A stretch of 64,000 nt of DNA from Clostridium transplantifaecale (GCF_900626075.1 NZ_UYZY01000002.1:496001-560000), one strand, 5' to 3'; positions 16,989 through 25,828 are shown, counted from the stretch's first letter. Notes: generated from the sequence alone by a model not told the origin. Numbers and translations: made by a program.

Positions 16989-17366
16989 TTACAGTTCCGC
17001 AGCACACTCCACCTCTACCAGTCCTCCAAGCGGCAGTTTAGCCACCTGGACACAGGAACGCGCCGGGAAGTCTCCTCCAAAATAGGACTCATAAATCTTA
17101 TTAACAACTGTAAAATCGTTCATATCGGTTAAAAATATCGTGGTTTTAACGATTTTCTTATAATCGCTTCCCGCTTCATGAAGAATCGCTCCCAGATTCT
17201 TCATGGAGCAGTGGGCCTGTGCCTCAACTCCGTCCGCAAGGCCTCCCGCCGTTACATCAATTCCCAGCTGGCCGGAAATATAGACCATGCCGTTTGATTT
17301 CACCGCCTGTACATAAGGCCCCACCGCCTTCGGCGCTTTTTCCGTAAATACAATCTCCCTGGCCAT
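16989..17366 (-). CDS. ridA: RidA family 2-iminobutanoate/2-iminopropanoate deaminase
   Basis: 125-residue RidA/YjgF protein. It hydrolyses the enamine/imine intermediates (2-aminoacrylate and relatives) released by PLP lyases, giving 2-oxo acid and ammonia and protecting PLP enzymes. Key residues are present: the GPYVQAV loop, YISGQLGID, Arg103 in PARSCVQV and Glu120 in LVEVECAA. The ATG directly follows the TAA of the D-aminoacylase gene. It is the last gene of an operon that begins with dpaL, a lyase that makes 2-aminoacrylate, so its role in this operon is chemically sensible. Confidence 0.95.
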   Translation of the reverse strand: MAREIVFTEKAPKAVGPYVQAVKSNGMVYISGQLGIDVTAGGLADGVEAQAHCSMKNLGAILHEAGSDYKKIVKTTIFLTDMNDFTVVNKIYESYFGGDFPARSCVQVAKLPLGGLVEVECAAEL

Positions 17367-18986
17367 TTATCTGATTACCTCTTTTCCTTTTTTCCTGAGC
17401 ACCACGCCGTTTCTTCTTCCGGTGTGTTTTCCCTTTTCAACGGCCAGCTCGCCGCCGACAATAACATATTCAATTCCCTCCGGATACTGTACCGGATCGA
17501 CGAAGGTGCCTTTGTCGATAACCGTCTCGGGATTGAAGATACAGAGATCGGCCTGATACCCCTCCTTCACCTCTCCCCTGCCCGTCATGTTGAAGGTCGT
17601 GGCAGGTTTTTTTGTCATCTTATAAATAGCTTCCTCCAGCGTCAGGGCTTTTTCTTCCCTCACGTATTTTCCGAGGATTCTCGGGAAGGCACCGTATACA
17701 CGCGGATGCGGCTTGCCGCCTAACAGGCCGTCTGTGCATGCGTTCATCTCGGGACGTTTCATAATGCGGATTACGTGCTCTTCGGTTCCGTAGAAATCCA
17801 CCATGCCCACGGCATTTTCTTCTTCATAGAGGAGGTCGAAGGTGGCGTCATATGGATCTTTCCCTCTCAGAGCTCCGAGTTCAACCAGGTTCAGGCCGAT
17901 GGCGTCTTTATTCTTATCCGTCTTTACGCTGGTAACAAAGATCTGATCCAGACCCGCAAATTCCACAAAGTTATCCCAGCCCGGGATGCCGTGTTCGATA
18001 TCGTAGACCATCTTTTTTCTCAGCTCCGGATCCGCCAGGCGCTCTAACACCTTGTCCGTTCCGCCGTCGTGCACCCATGGCGGAAGAATAACGCCCAGCA
18101 TTGTGCTGCCTGCCACATACGGATACTGGTCAAAGGATACGCGGATTCCCTCTTTTTTAGCCTCTTCCAGAAGCTCAATTACCTTGTCGACTTTATCCCA
18201 GTTCTTCTTTCCGCAAACCTTAAAATGGGAATAGTGGATTTTCACTCCCGACTCGCGGCCGATTTTTATAACCTCCTCCATGGAGTCGAGGATTGTGTCC
18301 GCCTCGCTTCTCTGGTGGATAACGAAAAGTCCGTCATATTCCGCAACCACCTTACACATCTCGATTATTTCCTTAGATTCGGAATAAGCGCACGGCATGT
18401 AAATGAGTCCCGTGGAAAGTCCTACGGCTCCCGCCTCCATCTCCCGTCTGGTGATAGCGCACATTTTTTCAAGTTCCTCATCGTTTGGAAGACGGTTCTC
18501 AAGGCCCATGGCCTCCATTCTGATATTGCCGTGAGGCACGAGATAACATTCATTGAGGCCCGGTTTCACCTGGTCGATCATGTTCAGGTAATTTTCCGTT
18601 GTCTCATAATTCCAGTCAATCTGGTCGCTGTCACCGTCCAGGCCGGCCAGGTTCTTTCTCCAGGGACTTATGTACTCCTTCGGGAGCGGAGCCATGGATA
18701 TTCCGTCCTGTCCCAGGATTTCCGTTGTAATTCCCTGCATGACTTTGGGGGCAACCTCAGGTTCTACCAGCACCCGGAGATCGCTGTGGCTATGAGTATC
18801 AATAAAACCAGGTGCCACAACAAGGCCCTCTGCGTCAATCACCTGCGCCCCTTCGGCTTCGGCCGTCGCTGCATCGATTGTCGGCGCTATTTTTTCAATT
18901 ATTTCATCATTTAATAAAACATCCGCCTTATATCCCGGATTTCCGCTTCCGTCAGCGATAAATCCGTTCTTAATCAGTTTTTTCAC
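17367..18986 (-). CDS. D-aminoacylase / N-acyl-D-amino-acid deacylase family amidohydrolase
   Basis: 539-residue zinc amidohydrolase of the D-aminoacylase family, normally releasing D-amino acids from N-acyl (or N-carbamoyl-like) forms. The metal motif GFIDTHSHSD is at about residues 60-69; other marks are GLSTGLIYMPCAYS, IHQRSEAD, the HYSHFK histidines, and near the end CTDGLLGG and PHPRVYGAFPR. The GTG at 18986 is preferred because GAGGTGAT lies 5-7 bases upstream; an in-frame GTG three codons earlier overlaps that site. It sits between the NCS1 permease and ridA in the sigma-54 operon. The physiological substrate is unknown. Confidence 0.9.
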   Translation of the reverse strand: MKKLIKNGFIADGSGNPGYKADVLLNDEIIEKIAPTIDAATAEAEGAQVIDAEGLVVAPGFIDTHSHSDLRVLVEPEVAPKVMQGITTEILGQDGISMAPLPKEYISPWRKNLAGLDGDSDQIDWNYETTENYLNMIDQVKPGLNECYLVPHGNIRMEAMGLENRLPNDEELEKMCAITRREMEAGAVGLSTGLIYMPCAYSESKEIIEMCKVVAEYDGLFVIHQRSEADTILDSMEEVIKIGRESGVKIHYSHFKVCGKKNWDKVDKVIELLEEAKKEGIRVSFDQYPYVAGSTMLGVILPPWVHDGGTDKVLERLADPELRKKMVYDIEHGIPGWDNFVEFAGLDQIFVTSVKTDKNKDAIGLNLVELGALRGKDPYDATFDLLYEEENAVGMVDFYGTEEHVIRIMKRPEMNACTDGLLGGKPHPRVYGAFPRILGKYVREEKALTLEEAIYKMTKKPATTFNMTGRGEVKEGYQADLCIFNPETVIDKGTFVDPVQYPEGIEYVIVGGELAVEKGKHTGRRNGVVLRKKGKEVIR

Positions 18987-19020
18987 TGTTATCACCTCTG
19001 TTTTCCATGGTTTCCGTCAT

Positions 19021-20418
19021 TTATTCCCGGAACGGGATATCCTGTCCTAATTTCTGGTCATATTTCTTCAGGGTAAAATTCTTCATCAGCACAACATAAA
19101 TTACCACACTGATAGCAAGACCCGCAAAGAAGGAGTAGTCTCCGGCCAGCAGTGACAAGCCGAAGGAAAGGATCATGGTTACCACTGAACTCATATTGAA
19201 ACCGCTTGTATAATGGTACTGTCCGCCTACATTGTAAAGGTCGTCCACGTTAATCGTACATTTGCGTACAAGGAAATAGTCTGCCAGCATGATGCCGATG
19301 ATCGGCCCTAAAAGTGTTGAAAAATTCGACTGGATTACGACCAGGAAGTCTCCTCCCTGCTGTTTCCACGGCATCATCAGAAGACCGATCACGCCCGAGA
19401 CAATTGTTGTCATCCAGAATTTCATTTTCGGGAAAATATTCAGCAGGATGTATGCGGGAGGCATCAGGTTGGCTGCCGTATTGGTTGACCACTGGGCAAA
19501 TGCAATGGCAATGAAACAGAATACAAGCACCAGCATATTGTTGGAGAACAGGCTGTAAACCACGTTGTTTAAATCCCACTCATGTGTGTAGATACCTGCC
19601 GCCATACCAACCATCATGGCGATGATTCCGACTGCCATAAGGCCGACAAGCTGTCCCACAATGGCATTCTTGTTACGTTTTATAAGACCTTCATTCTTAT
19701 AGTTATCACTGCGTCTGATCTGTCTTGCAAGGTCGGGGCCGTTAAGCGCCATGGTAATCCATCCGCCTGCGATACCGGAGATGGCAAATGCCATGGAATA
19801 GTTGCCCGCCGCTTTGACACCCATAATATCGGGGATGGACACTCCGTATTTGTTACATACGGTGACTACGATAGCGGCAAACATGATGCCCAGCATCGGA
19901 ACCGCGATCCAGTCGAATTTAGCCATGGCCTCCATGCCGAAAAGGGCATTGACAATCTGGAATGCGGCAAAGAGAATCAGCATCAGGGTAACATTATTAA
20001 AGGACGGGAACATAATTCCCATTATCATGTTGAGGGCGTTTGCCCCTACCCATGTCTGGAATCCGAACCAGTAAAAACAGGGAACACACCGGACAAGTCC
20101 CGCAAAGAAGGAACCTTTGTATCCAAATGCGGCTCTGCTGTATACGGCAAACGGAACGCCGTATTTTGTTCCGATGTCTCCGGCCAGAACGGTCAGAACC
20201 GTAACAAGGCCGTAGCCGAGGAAAACCACCAGGACCAGCATCCAGGGGGAGAGCCCGTCTCCGCCGTTGAAATACTGAGCGCCTAAACTGAATGCTACTA
20301 TATTAATTGTCATACCTGCCCAAAGAATCGTATAATCCCACAGGGACAGGGTTCTCTCGCTGTCTTTTGTCGGGAGCAGTTCCGGGCTCCTTAAACTCTG
20401 TGACTTGTCGTTCTGCAT
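19021..20418 (-). CDS. NCS1 family nucleobase/hydantoin/allantoin permease
   Basis: 465-residue integral membrane transporter of the NCS1 (cytosine/uracil/allantoin/hydantoin) family with about 12 membrane segments. The N-terminal signature LWDYTILWAGMTIN, the GDIGTKYGVPFAVYSRAAFG stretch in helix 3 and GGWITMALNGPDLARQ are diagnostic. The ATG at 20418 was chosen because TGGAGG precedes it; the ATG at 20439 has no ribosome site. Its position between a hydantoinase and a D-aminoacylase suggests it imports the ring compound that HyuA opens. Confidence 0.93.
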   Translation of the reverse strand: MQNDKSQSLRSPELLPTKDSERTLSLWDYTILWAGMTINIVAFSLGAQYFNGGDGLSPWMLVLVVFLGYGLVTVLTVLAGDIGTKYGVPFAVYSRAAFGYKGSFFAGLVRCVPCFYWFGFQTWVGANALNMIMGIMFPSFNNVTLMLILFAAFQIVNALFGMEAMAKFDWIAVPMLGIMFAAIVVTVCNKYGVSIPDIMGVKAAGNYSMAFAISGIAGGWITMALNGPDLARQIRRSDNYKNEGLIKRNKNAIVGQLVGLMAVGIIAMMVGMAAGIYTHEWDLNNVVYSLFSNNMLVLVFCFIAIAFAQWSTNTAANLMPPAYILLNIFPKMKFWMTTIVSGVIGLLMMPWKQQGGDFLVVIQSNFSTLLGPIIGIMLADYFLVRKCTINVDDLYNVGGQYHYTSGFNMSSVVTMILSFGLSLLAGDYSFFAGLAISVVIYVVLMKNFTLKKYDQKLGQDIPFRE

Positions 20419-20446
20419 AAGAATATAACCTCCACCCATTATTGTT

Positions 20447-21871
20447 TTAGTTCAGACCGTATCGTTCCAGGTAAGCAGGATTTATTTTTCTCTTAATAAA
20501 TTCTCCTTTGCCCTTTTCCCCTTTAAATTCCCCATTCTCGACAATGACTCTGCCTTTTGCAATCGTCATTACCGGGTAGCCCTTTACCTTAAATCCTTCA
20601 TGGAGGCAGTAGCTGATGTTATTGTGAAGCACGTCTTTGGAGAGCGTAACCTCCTTGTCCATATCCACCAGGACAAGATCCGCGTCGGATCCCGGTGCGA
20701 TAATTCCCTTCTGCGGATAACAGCCGTAAATCTTTGCAATGTTGGTGCTCGTCAGTTCACAGACTTTATTAATGGAAATACGTCCCTTGGACACACCCTC
20801 GGAAAGCATCAGCGGAAGTCTGATTTCAATGCCGCTCATACCGTTAACAACCTTTGTGAAATCCTGCTTCCAGGTTCCGTCCGGATTTTTTTCAAGGAAC
20901 AGAGATTTTTCATCCACATCAAAGGTACAGTCGTCGGAACCGGTCAGCAGGATAGTGCCGTCTTTTAAGCCCTCCCATAACTCCTCTGCCTCTTTTGGCG
21001 TGCGCAGTGGCGGGGAGCAGATGGCCAGATGGCCGTTCTCGCCTTTGTACAGATCATCAAACAGGGTCAGATAGTGAGGTCCCGTCTCCACGTAAAGCGG
21101 AAGTCCTTTGCCATGGGCTCTTCTGGCGGTGCCAAGAGCTTCTCCATTGGTTGTATGAACAACCAGCAGTGCATTTCCTACATACTCCTGGAAATAGACA
21201 GCCCGGGCAAATGCCTCGGCCTCGCAGAGCACCGGCTTGCATTTTGAAAAATTCACCCAGCTTAAGTCGTTTTCCGCCATGCACTTTTCAATATTGGTCT
21301 CGGCAATCGCATTACTCTCACAGTGAACCATCGGAAGGCCGTTTACAGATTTTGCTTTTTCAAACACCTTAAGCATCGTCTCGTCGTCACTCATAACGCC
21401 TTCTTTTTTATAGGTCATGAACATTTTAAAGGTCGGAATTCCGTAGTCCGCCATCTTTTCAATGTCGGCAATCGCCTCCGGCGTAGATTCCACAAACTTG
21501 CCGTGAACGCTGTAGTCAATGGCGGACTCTTTCATCTCATCGGCCCTTGCAAGCGCCTGTGTATACGGGGAATCGCCTTTTCCCATGTTGGCAAAATCCA
21601 TATACATCGTCACGCCGCCGTATGCGGCGCTGACACTCTGCTCATAAAAACTGTTGGCGCCGAGGCAGCCCTGGAACGGCGCCTGGCAGTGCATATGCGC
21701 CTCAATGACTCCGGGCAGGACGTATTTTCCTTCTGCGTCAATCACGCGTTTTCCTTCGGACTCAGCATAAGTTCCAAGGCCCGCAACCGTTTTTCCGTTT
21801 ACGGCGATATCGCATTTTACTGTGGACGACGGAGATACTACATATCCGTTTTTGATAATTAAATCATACAT
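20447..21871 (-). CDS. hyuA: Dihydropyrimidinase / D-hydantoinase family amidohydrolase
   Basis: 474-residue cyclic amidohydrolase that hydrolyses five- or six-membered cyclic diamides (hydantoin, dihydropyrimidine). The two-metal site is visible: EAHMHC (His59, His61), the lysine in PTFKMFMTYK (about Lys149, expected to be carboxylated), then MVHCES, VVHTTNG and GSDDCTF. GAGGAGG lies before the ATG at 21871; the longer frame to 21898 contains that site. E. coli has a hyuA gene in the equivalent ygeWXY cluster. The exact substrate is not set by the sequence. Confidence 0.92.
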   Translation of the reverse strand: MYDLIIKNGYVVSPSSTVKCDIAVNGKTVAGLGTYAESEGKRVIDAEGKYVLPGVIEAHMHCQAPFQGCLGANSFYEQSVSAAYGGVTMYMDFANMGKGDSPYTQALARADEMKESAIDYSVHGKFVESTPEAIADIEKMADYGIPTFKMFMTYKKEGVMSDDETMLKVFEKAKSVNGLPMVHCESNAIAETNIEKCMAENDLSWVNFSKCKPVLCEAEAFARAVYFQEYVGNALLVVHTTNGEALGTARRAHGKGLPLYVETGPHYLTLFDDLYKGENGHLAICSPPLRTPKEAEELWEGLKDGTILLTGSDDCTFDVDEKSLFLEKNPDGTWKQDFTKVVNGMSGIEIRLPLMLSEGVSKGRISINKVCELTSTNIAKIYGCYPQKGIIAPGSDADLVLVDMDKEVTLSKDVLHNNISYCLHEGFKVKGYPVMTIAKGRVIVENGEFKGEKGKGEFIKRKINPAYLERYGLN

Positions 21872-21926
21872 AAAATAACCCTCCTCAATACTCTTCACTT
21901 CTGCTTCAAAACAGCAGATCGTACTT

Positions 21927-23108
21927 TTATTTTAAAAGCGCTTCCATAACCCCATAGTAGCACTCTGTTACTTTTGTAAGCTGATCAAGTTCAACGTACT
22001 CATTCAGTGTATGGGCCAGATTTTCTTTGGACGGCCCGAGGCCGAATGTTTTAATGCCCGCCTCACCGGCGTAGTGGCTGCCGTTCGTGCAGAAATTGTA
22101 CTGTGTAATTTCAGGGGTAAATCCCTTTTCCTGCAGCTTTTTATAAACGTCCTGAACAAACTCGTCGTCCTTGTCATATAACCAGCCCGGGAAGAAGCGC
22201 TCGCCCTCGATCTCATTGCCCGTATGGCACTTCTCTTTCCCCAGTGCGTAGGAGGCCTTTACCTTTAACTGCGGGTCTTCCGCCATCAGTTTTTCAAGCA
22301 GCTCATTGATGGGGGCCAGGACGCTCTCTTTCGTCTCGCCTACGAGAAGCCGTCTGTCATAGGTTGCGCGGCAGTACTCCGGTACTACGGATGCCCCGGG
22401 ATACGGCGCGGATTTGATGTCCGTCAGTTCCAGAATTCCATCGCCCAATACTGGGTGGTGGGTTGGTGTAAGAGTGCGGATTACCTCAATGACCTTTGCC
22501 ATCTTATAGACCGCGTTTATTCCCTTTTCCGGATTGGCGGAATGGCACGGTTTTCCGAAGGTTTCGACCACAATCTCGGCTCTTCCCCTCTGTCCGATCT
22601 TCAGGTTGAGCTCGGACGCCTCACCGATCACTACGTAGTCCGGACGGACGTTTTTACTGATTTCCCTGGCGGCAACGCCTTCAAAGCACTCCTCGTGCAC
22701 CACGCCCGCCACATATATTTCTCCGGCAAAATCTTTATCCGTATCCTTCGCGTAACTGGAAGCCGCACATGTCATTGCCGCCACAGCGCCCTTCATATCA
22801 CTGGTTCCTCTGCCGTAAATCTTTCCGTCATGGATTTCCGCTGCAAACGGAGGATAAGTCCACTCTGTTTCCTCTGTAACAGGTACCGTATCAATGTGGC
22901 CGTCAAACAGTATCTTCTTGCCCGGTCTTTTTCCTTTGATGCAGCCGATGATGTTGCCGTACTTATCTACTGTCACCTCGTCAAATCCCATCTGCTTCAT
23001 GTTCTCCGATAGAACACTCACCACTCCGCTCTCCTCGCCGGAATAACTTTTCTGCTGAACCAGTTTCTGACACAGTGAAATCACCTGCTCTTCTCTCTCT
23101 TTATCCAT
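21927..23108 (-). CDS. ygeY: YgeY family M20 hydrolase
   Basis: 393-residue M20/ArgE-type zinc hydrolase, closest in character to YgeY, annotated elsewhere as a selenium-metabolism-associated hydrolase. Metal and catalytic residues: DGHIDTVP (His71, Asp73), GRGTSDMKG, HEECFEG and GEASELN, and a C-terminal CTNGSHYAGEAGI. Several cysteines (for example CHSANPEKG) are typical of the group. It lies directly after dpaL, as in E. coli. Reports on gut purine breakdown place YgeY and YgeX in the late steps that yield diaminopropionate and pyruvate; the exact amide it cleaves here is inference. Confidence 0.92.
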   Translation of the reverse strand: MDKEREEQVISLCQKLVQQKSYSGEESGVVSVLSENMKQMGFDEVTVDKYGNIIGCIKGKRPGKKILFDGHIDTVPVTEETEWTYPPFAAEIHDGKIYGRGTSDMKGAVAAMTCAASSYAKDTDKDFAGEIYVAGVVHEECFEGVAAREISKNVRPDYVVIGEASELNLKIGQRGRAEIVVETFGKPCHSANPEKGINAVYKMAKVIEVIRTLTPTHHPVLGDGILELTDIKSAPYPGASVVPEYCRATYDRRLLVGETKESVLAPINELLEKLMAEDPQLKVKASYALGKEKCHTGNEIEGERFFPGWLYDKDDEFVQDVYKKLQEKGFTPEITQYNFCTNGSHYAGEAGIKTFGLGPSKENLAHTLNEYVELDQLTKVTECYYGVMEALLK

Positions 23109-23159
23109 TATCCTGTCCTCCTGCTTTGAATTTTGTTATTGCCCTTTCTGTTATGTGTC

Positions 23160-24359
23160 TTACTTTCTGGGATATGCTCCGTCCCAGACGATTGATTTAT
23201 AATTTTCTTTATCCGTGTCCCCCTCCGTACTGAAGAATAACACTCTGGAGTTTTCATCCAGTTTCAGCTTCGTCCTCAGTTCTGCAAGTGAAGGATCCCT
23301 CATAATCTCTGCCACGCAGCCAAAAGCGGATGCTCCGCTCTCTCCCGATATCACCTTCGTGTCTCCGGCCTCCGGGTTCCCAAGAAGTCTCATGCCTTGT
23401 GCCGCCGTGTAATCGGGGCACGAGATAAAGTTGTCGGCGTAATCTCTCAGGACGTTCCAGCCGATGCTGCACGGTTCTCCGCAGGCCAGCCCCGCCATGA
23501 TGGTATCCATATCTCCCGTTACAAAATGGAGGGTTCCGTCTGCCGCTTCCGCCGTCCTGAAGATACAGTCGGCCTTATTTGGCTCAACAATTGTGATAAT
23601 CGGCCTATCCTCGCCGTAAGCCGCTGCAAAAAATCCTGCCACAGCCCCGGCCATGGAGCCCACTCCTGCCTGCAGGAAAATGTGGGTTGGTTTTTCGGGA
23701 AGCTGTGTGTATGCCTCATATCCCATCGTACTGTATCCCTGCATGATCCAACCGGGAATATCCTCATATCCTTCCCATGCCGTATCCTGGACCATTACCC
23801 AGCCCTTCTGATCCGCCTGCGTGTTGGCAAGGCGTACCGCTTCATCATAGTTCAAGTCTGTTATGGATGCGTCTGCGCCCTCCGCCCTGATATTCATCAG
23901 GCGTTCCTCCGCGCTGCCCTTCGGCATGTATACAACGGATTTTTGCTGTAACTGTTTTGCGGTCCAGGCAACTCCACGGCCATGGTTGCCGTCTGTTGCC
24001 GTCACGAATGTGATGTCGCCCAGATCTTTTCTGACCTCTTCGGAAATCAGTTTATCATATGGCATTTCAGTAATACTCTTGCCCAGGCGTTTCGCCAGGT
24101 AATTGCCGATGGCGTAGCTGCCGCCCAATACCTTAAATGCATTCAGCCCGAACCGGTAAGATTCGTCCTTAACATAAATGCTGCCAAGCCCTATCGCTTT
24201 TGCCGTATTTTTCAGTTCTACCAGGGGTGTCTCTCTATATACCGGAAAGCTCGCATGGAAACTTCTTACTTTCTTTGCACTCTCAAGATTCAGGAAATTC
24301 AGGTTAAACTTTGGGCCTGCTTTGCGCTCATATTGAACAACTTTAAATTCCTCTCTCAT
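23160..24359 (-). CDS. dpaL: Diaminopropionate ammonia-lyase
   Basis: PLP enzyme (YgeX family) that splits 2,3-diaminopropionate into pyruvate and two ammonia through a 2-aminoacrylate intermediate; it accepts both isomers in E. coli and Salmonella. 399 residues, normal. The PLP lysine is Lys76 in GLNAFKVLGG; the second key region TDGNHGRGVAW and the glycine-rich FLQAGVGSMAGAV loop that holds the phosphate are present. AAGGAGAGG precedes the ATG. It is the first gene after a perfect sigma-54 promoter and is followed by ygeY at 51 bases. Confidence 0.96.
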   Translation of the reverse strand: MREEFKVVQYERKAGPKFNLNFLNLESAKKVRSFHASFPVYRETPLVELKNTAKAIGLGSIYVKDESYRFGLNAFKVLGGSYAIGNYLAKRLGKSITEMPYDKLISEEVRKDLGDITFVTATDGNHGRGVAWTAKQLQQKSVVYMPKGSAEERLMNIRAEGADASITDLNYDEAVRLANTQADQKGWVMVQDTAWEGYEDIPGWIMQGYSTMGYEAYTQLPEKPTHIFLQAGVGSMAGAVAGFFAAAYGEDRPIITIVEPNKADCIFRTAEAADGTLHFVTGDMDTIMAGLACGEPCSIGWNVLRDYADNFISCPDYTAAQGMRLLGNPEAGDTKVISGESGASAFGCVAEIMRDPSLAELRTKLKLDENSRVLFFSTEGDTDKENYKSIVWDGAYPRK

Positions 24360-24397
24360 TACATTCCTCTCCTTTGGGTTTATTCACTTTTATTTAA

Positions 24398-24414
24398 AGC
24401 AAACTGCGTGCCAA
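24398..24414 (-). promoter_or_regulatory. Sigma-54 promoter of the dpaL operon
   Basis: Minus strand TTGGCACG-CAGT-TTGCT matches every conserved base of the -24/-12 consensus YTGGCACG-N4-TTGCW. The -12 element is about 40 bases before the dpaL start. A sigma-54 activator gene lies about 1.4 kb upstream. Confidence 0.92.
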
Positions 24415-24493
24415 CATTTACACCAAATCATAACTTTTTCTCTCCTTTCTCTTTACATTTGTGCATAATATCTAAAACTATATTTGAAGAACC

Positions 24494-24518
24494 CACTAAA
24501 TATGTTGGCCCTTTAGTG
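24494..24518. promoter_or_regulatory. Palindrome between activator sites and sigma-54 promoter
   Basis: CACTAAA (24494-24500) / TTTAGTG (24512-24518), 11-base spacer, 80-105 bases upstream of the -24 box. It could be a site for a second regulator or a bending site; nothing further can be said. Confidence 0.4.
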
Positions 24519-24535
24519 AATTTTATCATAAATAA

Positions 24536-24575
24536 AAACGCATCAAAATCTCAGAATTGATTTTAATGCGCTTTT
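24536..24575 (-). terminator. Terminator of the activator-GNAT-DUF6933 operon
   Basis: AAACGCATCAAAATC (24536-24550) pairs with GATTTTAATGCGCTTT (from 24559) with one mismatch; the minus strand ends in TTTTT. It insulates the sigma-54 promoter from transcription of the regulator operon. Confidence 0.65.
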
Positions 24576-24631
24576 AATCTATTTCTTTCTTTTTTTGACG
24601 CGAATTAAGATAGATTTCTATCCGGTTTTTA

Positions 24632-24687
24632 TTCTCATAATGAGAATTTTTTCTCAAATCGAGAATTAATATTTCTCATTATGAGAA
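24632..24687. promoter_or_regulatory. Three iterated activator-binding sites (UAS)
   Basis: Three 15-bp dyads: TTCTCATAATGAGAA (24632-24646), TTCTCAAATCGAGAA (24651-24665) and TTCTCATTATGAGAA (24673-24687). All fit TTCTCA-N3-TGAGAA (one mismatch in the middle copy) and start 19 and 22 bases apart, on nearly the same DNA face. They lie 220-275 bases upstream of the -24 box, a usual distance for enhancer sites of sigma-54 activators. Confidence 0.75.
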
Positions 24688-24721
24688 TTCCGTTGTGTTA
24701 TTGCCTATGGAACCGTAACTT

Positions 24722-25270
24722 TTATTGTATCGGGAATTTTATTATTTTGTTGTTTTTTATGATTCCAATGCGTTCCATATCGCTCCGGAAAAAATCCTTT
24801 GGTTCATTATAATCTTCGAATCCGCTGGGTGAACAAATATCCCTGTTCATCCGCCAGCAGTGCGCCGCCTGAAATTTCCTCTGCTTATCCAGGGATTCAG
24901 GTACATAGTACATATATTCAATTGCTTTATTCAACCCTGCTACCGGTTTTCTTCCGTGCGTCTTCGTCAATACAGGTGGTCCTGCAATATTGAAGTAGGC
25001 GTCTATCTCCTTCTGAGAATAACCTTCCATATACAATCCGGCTTCAATCCCCTCTTCCACCAGCTTCGGGAGGTTCTTCCACTCCGATGCTTTTATTCCG
25101 CTCATAACAATCCCAAACCGGTTATTGGCGTTTACCGCTACCAGAGTGTTGCAGCCCTCATATTTAACCCTATGAACTTCCCAGCAGAAAAACAAATCTT
25201 CCGGCTCTCCATATGATTGTTTCGGGAGCTTTAACGCTTTCTGCAATGGTATTGTGATCCCTAACTGCAT
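24722..25270 (-). CDS. DUF6933-like protein
   Basis: 182-residue soluble protein resembling the DUF6933 group, whose members have a domain near ANNRFGIVMSGIKASEWKNL. No catalytic motif is visible. It is the third gene of the activator operon, 42 bases after the GNAT gene, with AAGGAGGTG upstream of the ATG. A link to the sigma-54 operon is only positional. Confidence 0.65.
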   Translation of the reverse strand: MQLGITIPLQKALKLPKQSYGEPEDLFFCWEVHRVKYEGCNTLVAVNANNRFGIVMSGIKASEWKNLPKLVEEGIEAGLYMEGYSQKEIDAYFNIAGPPVLTKTHGRKPVAGLNKAIEYMYYVPESLDKQRKFQAAHCWRMNRDICSPSGFEDYNEPKDFFRSDMERIGIIKNNKIIKFPIQ

Positions 25271-25312
25271 CTTTCACCTCCTTAATGTTCCGTAACATTG
25301 CGTAATATTCCG

Positions 25313-25828
25313 TCATCCGGCCAAATACTGATATGCAATTCTCGGACTTCCGTCTTCCATATAAACAATACCGCATTTCTCAAAACCGTTTTTCTCAACC
25401 AGATGCTGCATGGTGAGATTATTGTGATGTGTGTCGATCCTCAGGTTGGCAATTTGAGATTTACAAAAATCGAGGCACTTCTCAAATACCCCTTTAGCCA
25501 CACCATCCCCGGCGATGCGGTGAATGGTTCCATAAACCTCGTCATTGAGCCACGCGCCGTCTTCTATATAAGTGTAAATTGGGTCAGGGCCAATGATGAA
25601 GGCAAACACTCCGTGTATTTGAGCCATTTTTAAATCCTCTGTCAGAGCCTCATCATTTTCCGTATACACATAAAGTTCGCCCTTTCTGATATCTTCCTCC
25701 AGAAGTTGTCTCGGCGGATGATTTTTCCCCCACTGGTCCGGATTTCCGTTGGCCTCCATATAATTTCTTGCTTCCTGGTAAATTTCCATTATTCTGTCTA
25801 AATCATCGTATTTTGCCAGACGTATCAT
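25313..25828 (-). CDS. GNAT family N-acetyltransferase
   Basis: 171-residue acyl-CoA N-acyltransferase with the GNAT fold. Visible are the N-terminal RLAKYDDLDRIMEIYQEAR helix, a motif A region (IHRIAGDGVAKGVFEKCLDF, with the variant loop GDGVAKG for acetyl-CoA) and motif B (RIDTHHNNLTMQHLVEKNGF). Such proteins often acetylate small amines or amino acids. The ATG is preceded by GGAGG and lies 26 bases inside the end of the sigma-54 activator gene, so the two are co-translated. Substrate unknown. Confidence 0.85.
   Translation of the reverse strand: MIRLAKYDDLDRIMEIYQEARNYMEANGNPDQWGKNHPPRQLLEEDIRKGELYVYTENDEALTEDLKMAQIHGVFAFIIGPDPIYTYIEDGAWLNDEVYGTIHRIAGDGVAKGVFEKCLDFCKSQIANLRIDTHHNNLTMQHLVEKNGFEKCGIVYMEDGSPRIAYQYLAG

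Noticed and set aside
18069..18914. 281-codon open frame on the plus strand inside the D-aminoacylase gene
   Set aside because: It is the antisense shadow of a strongly conserved enzyme and has no recognisable protein character.
24632..24687. Short CRISPR-like array
   Set aside because: Repeats are dyads of 15 bases with spacers of only 4-7 bases, and no cas genes are near; they fit activator sites.
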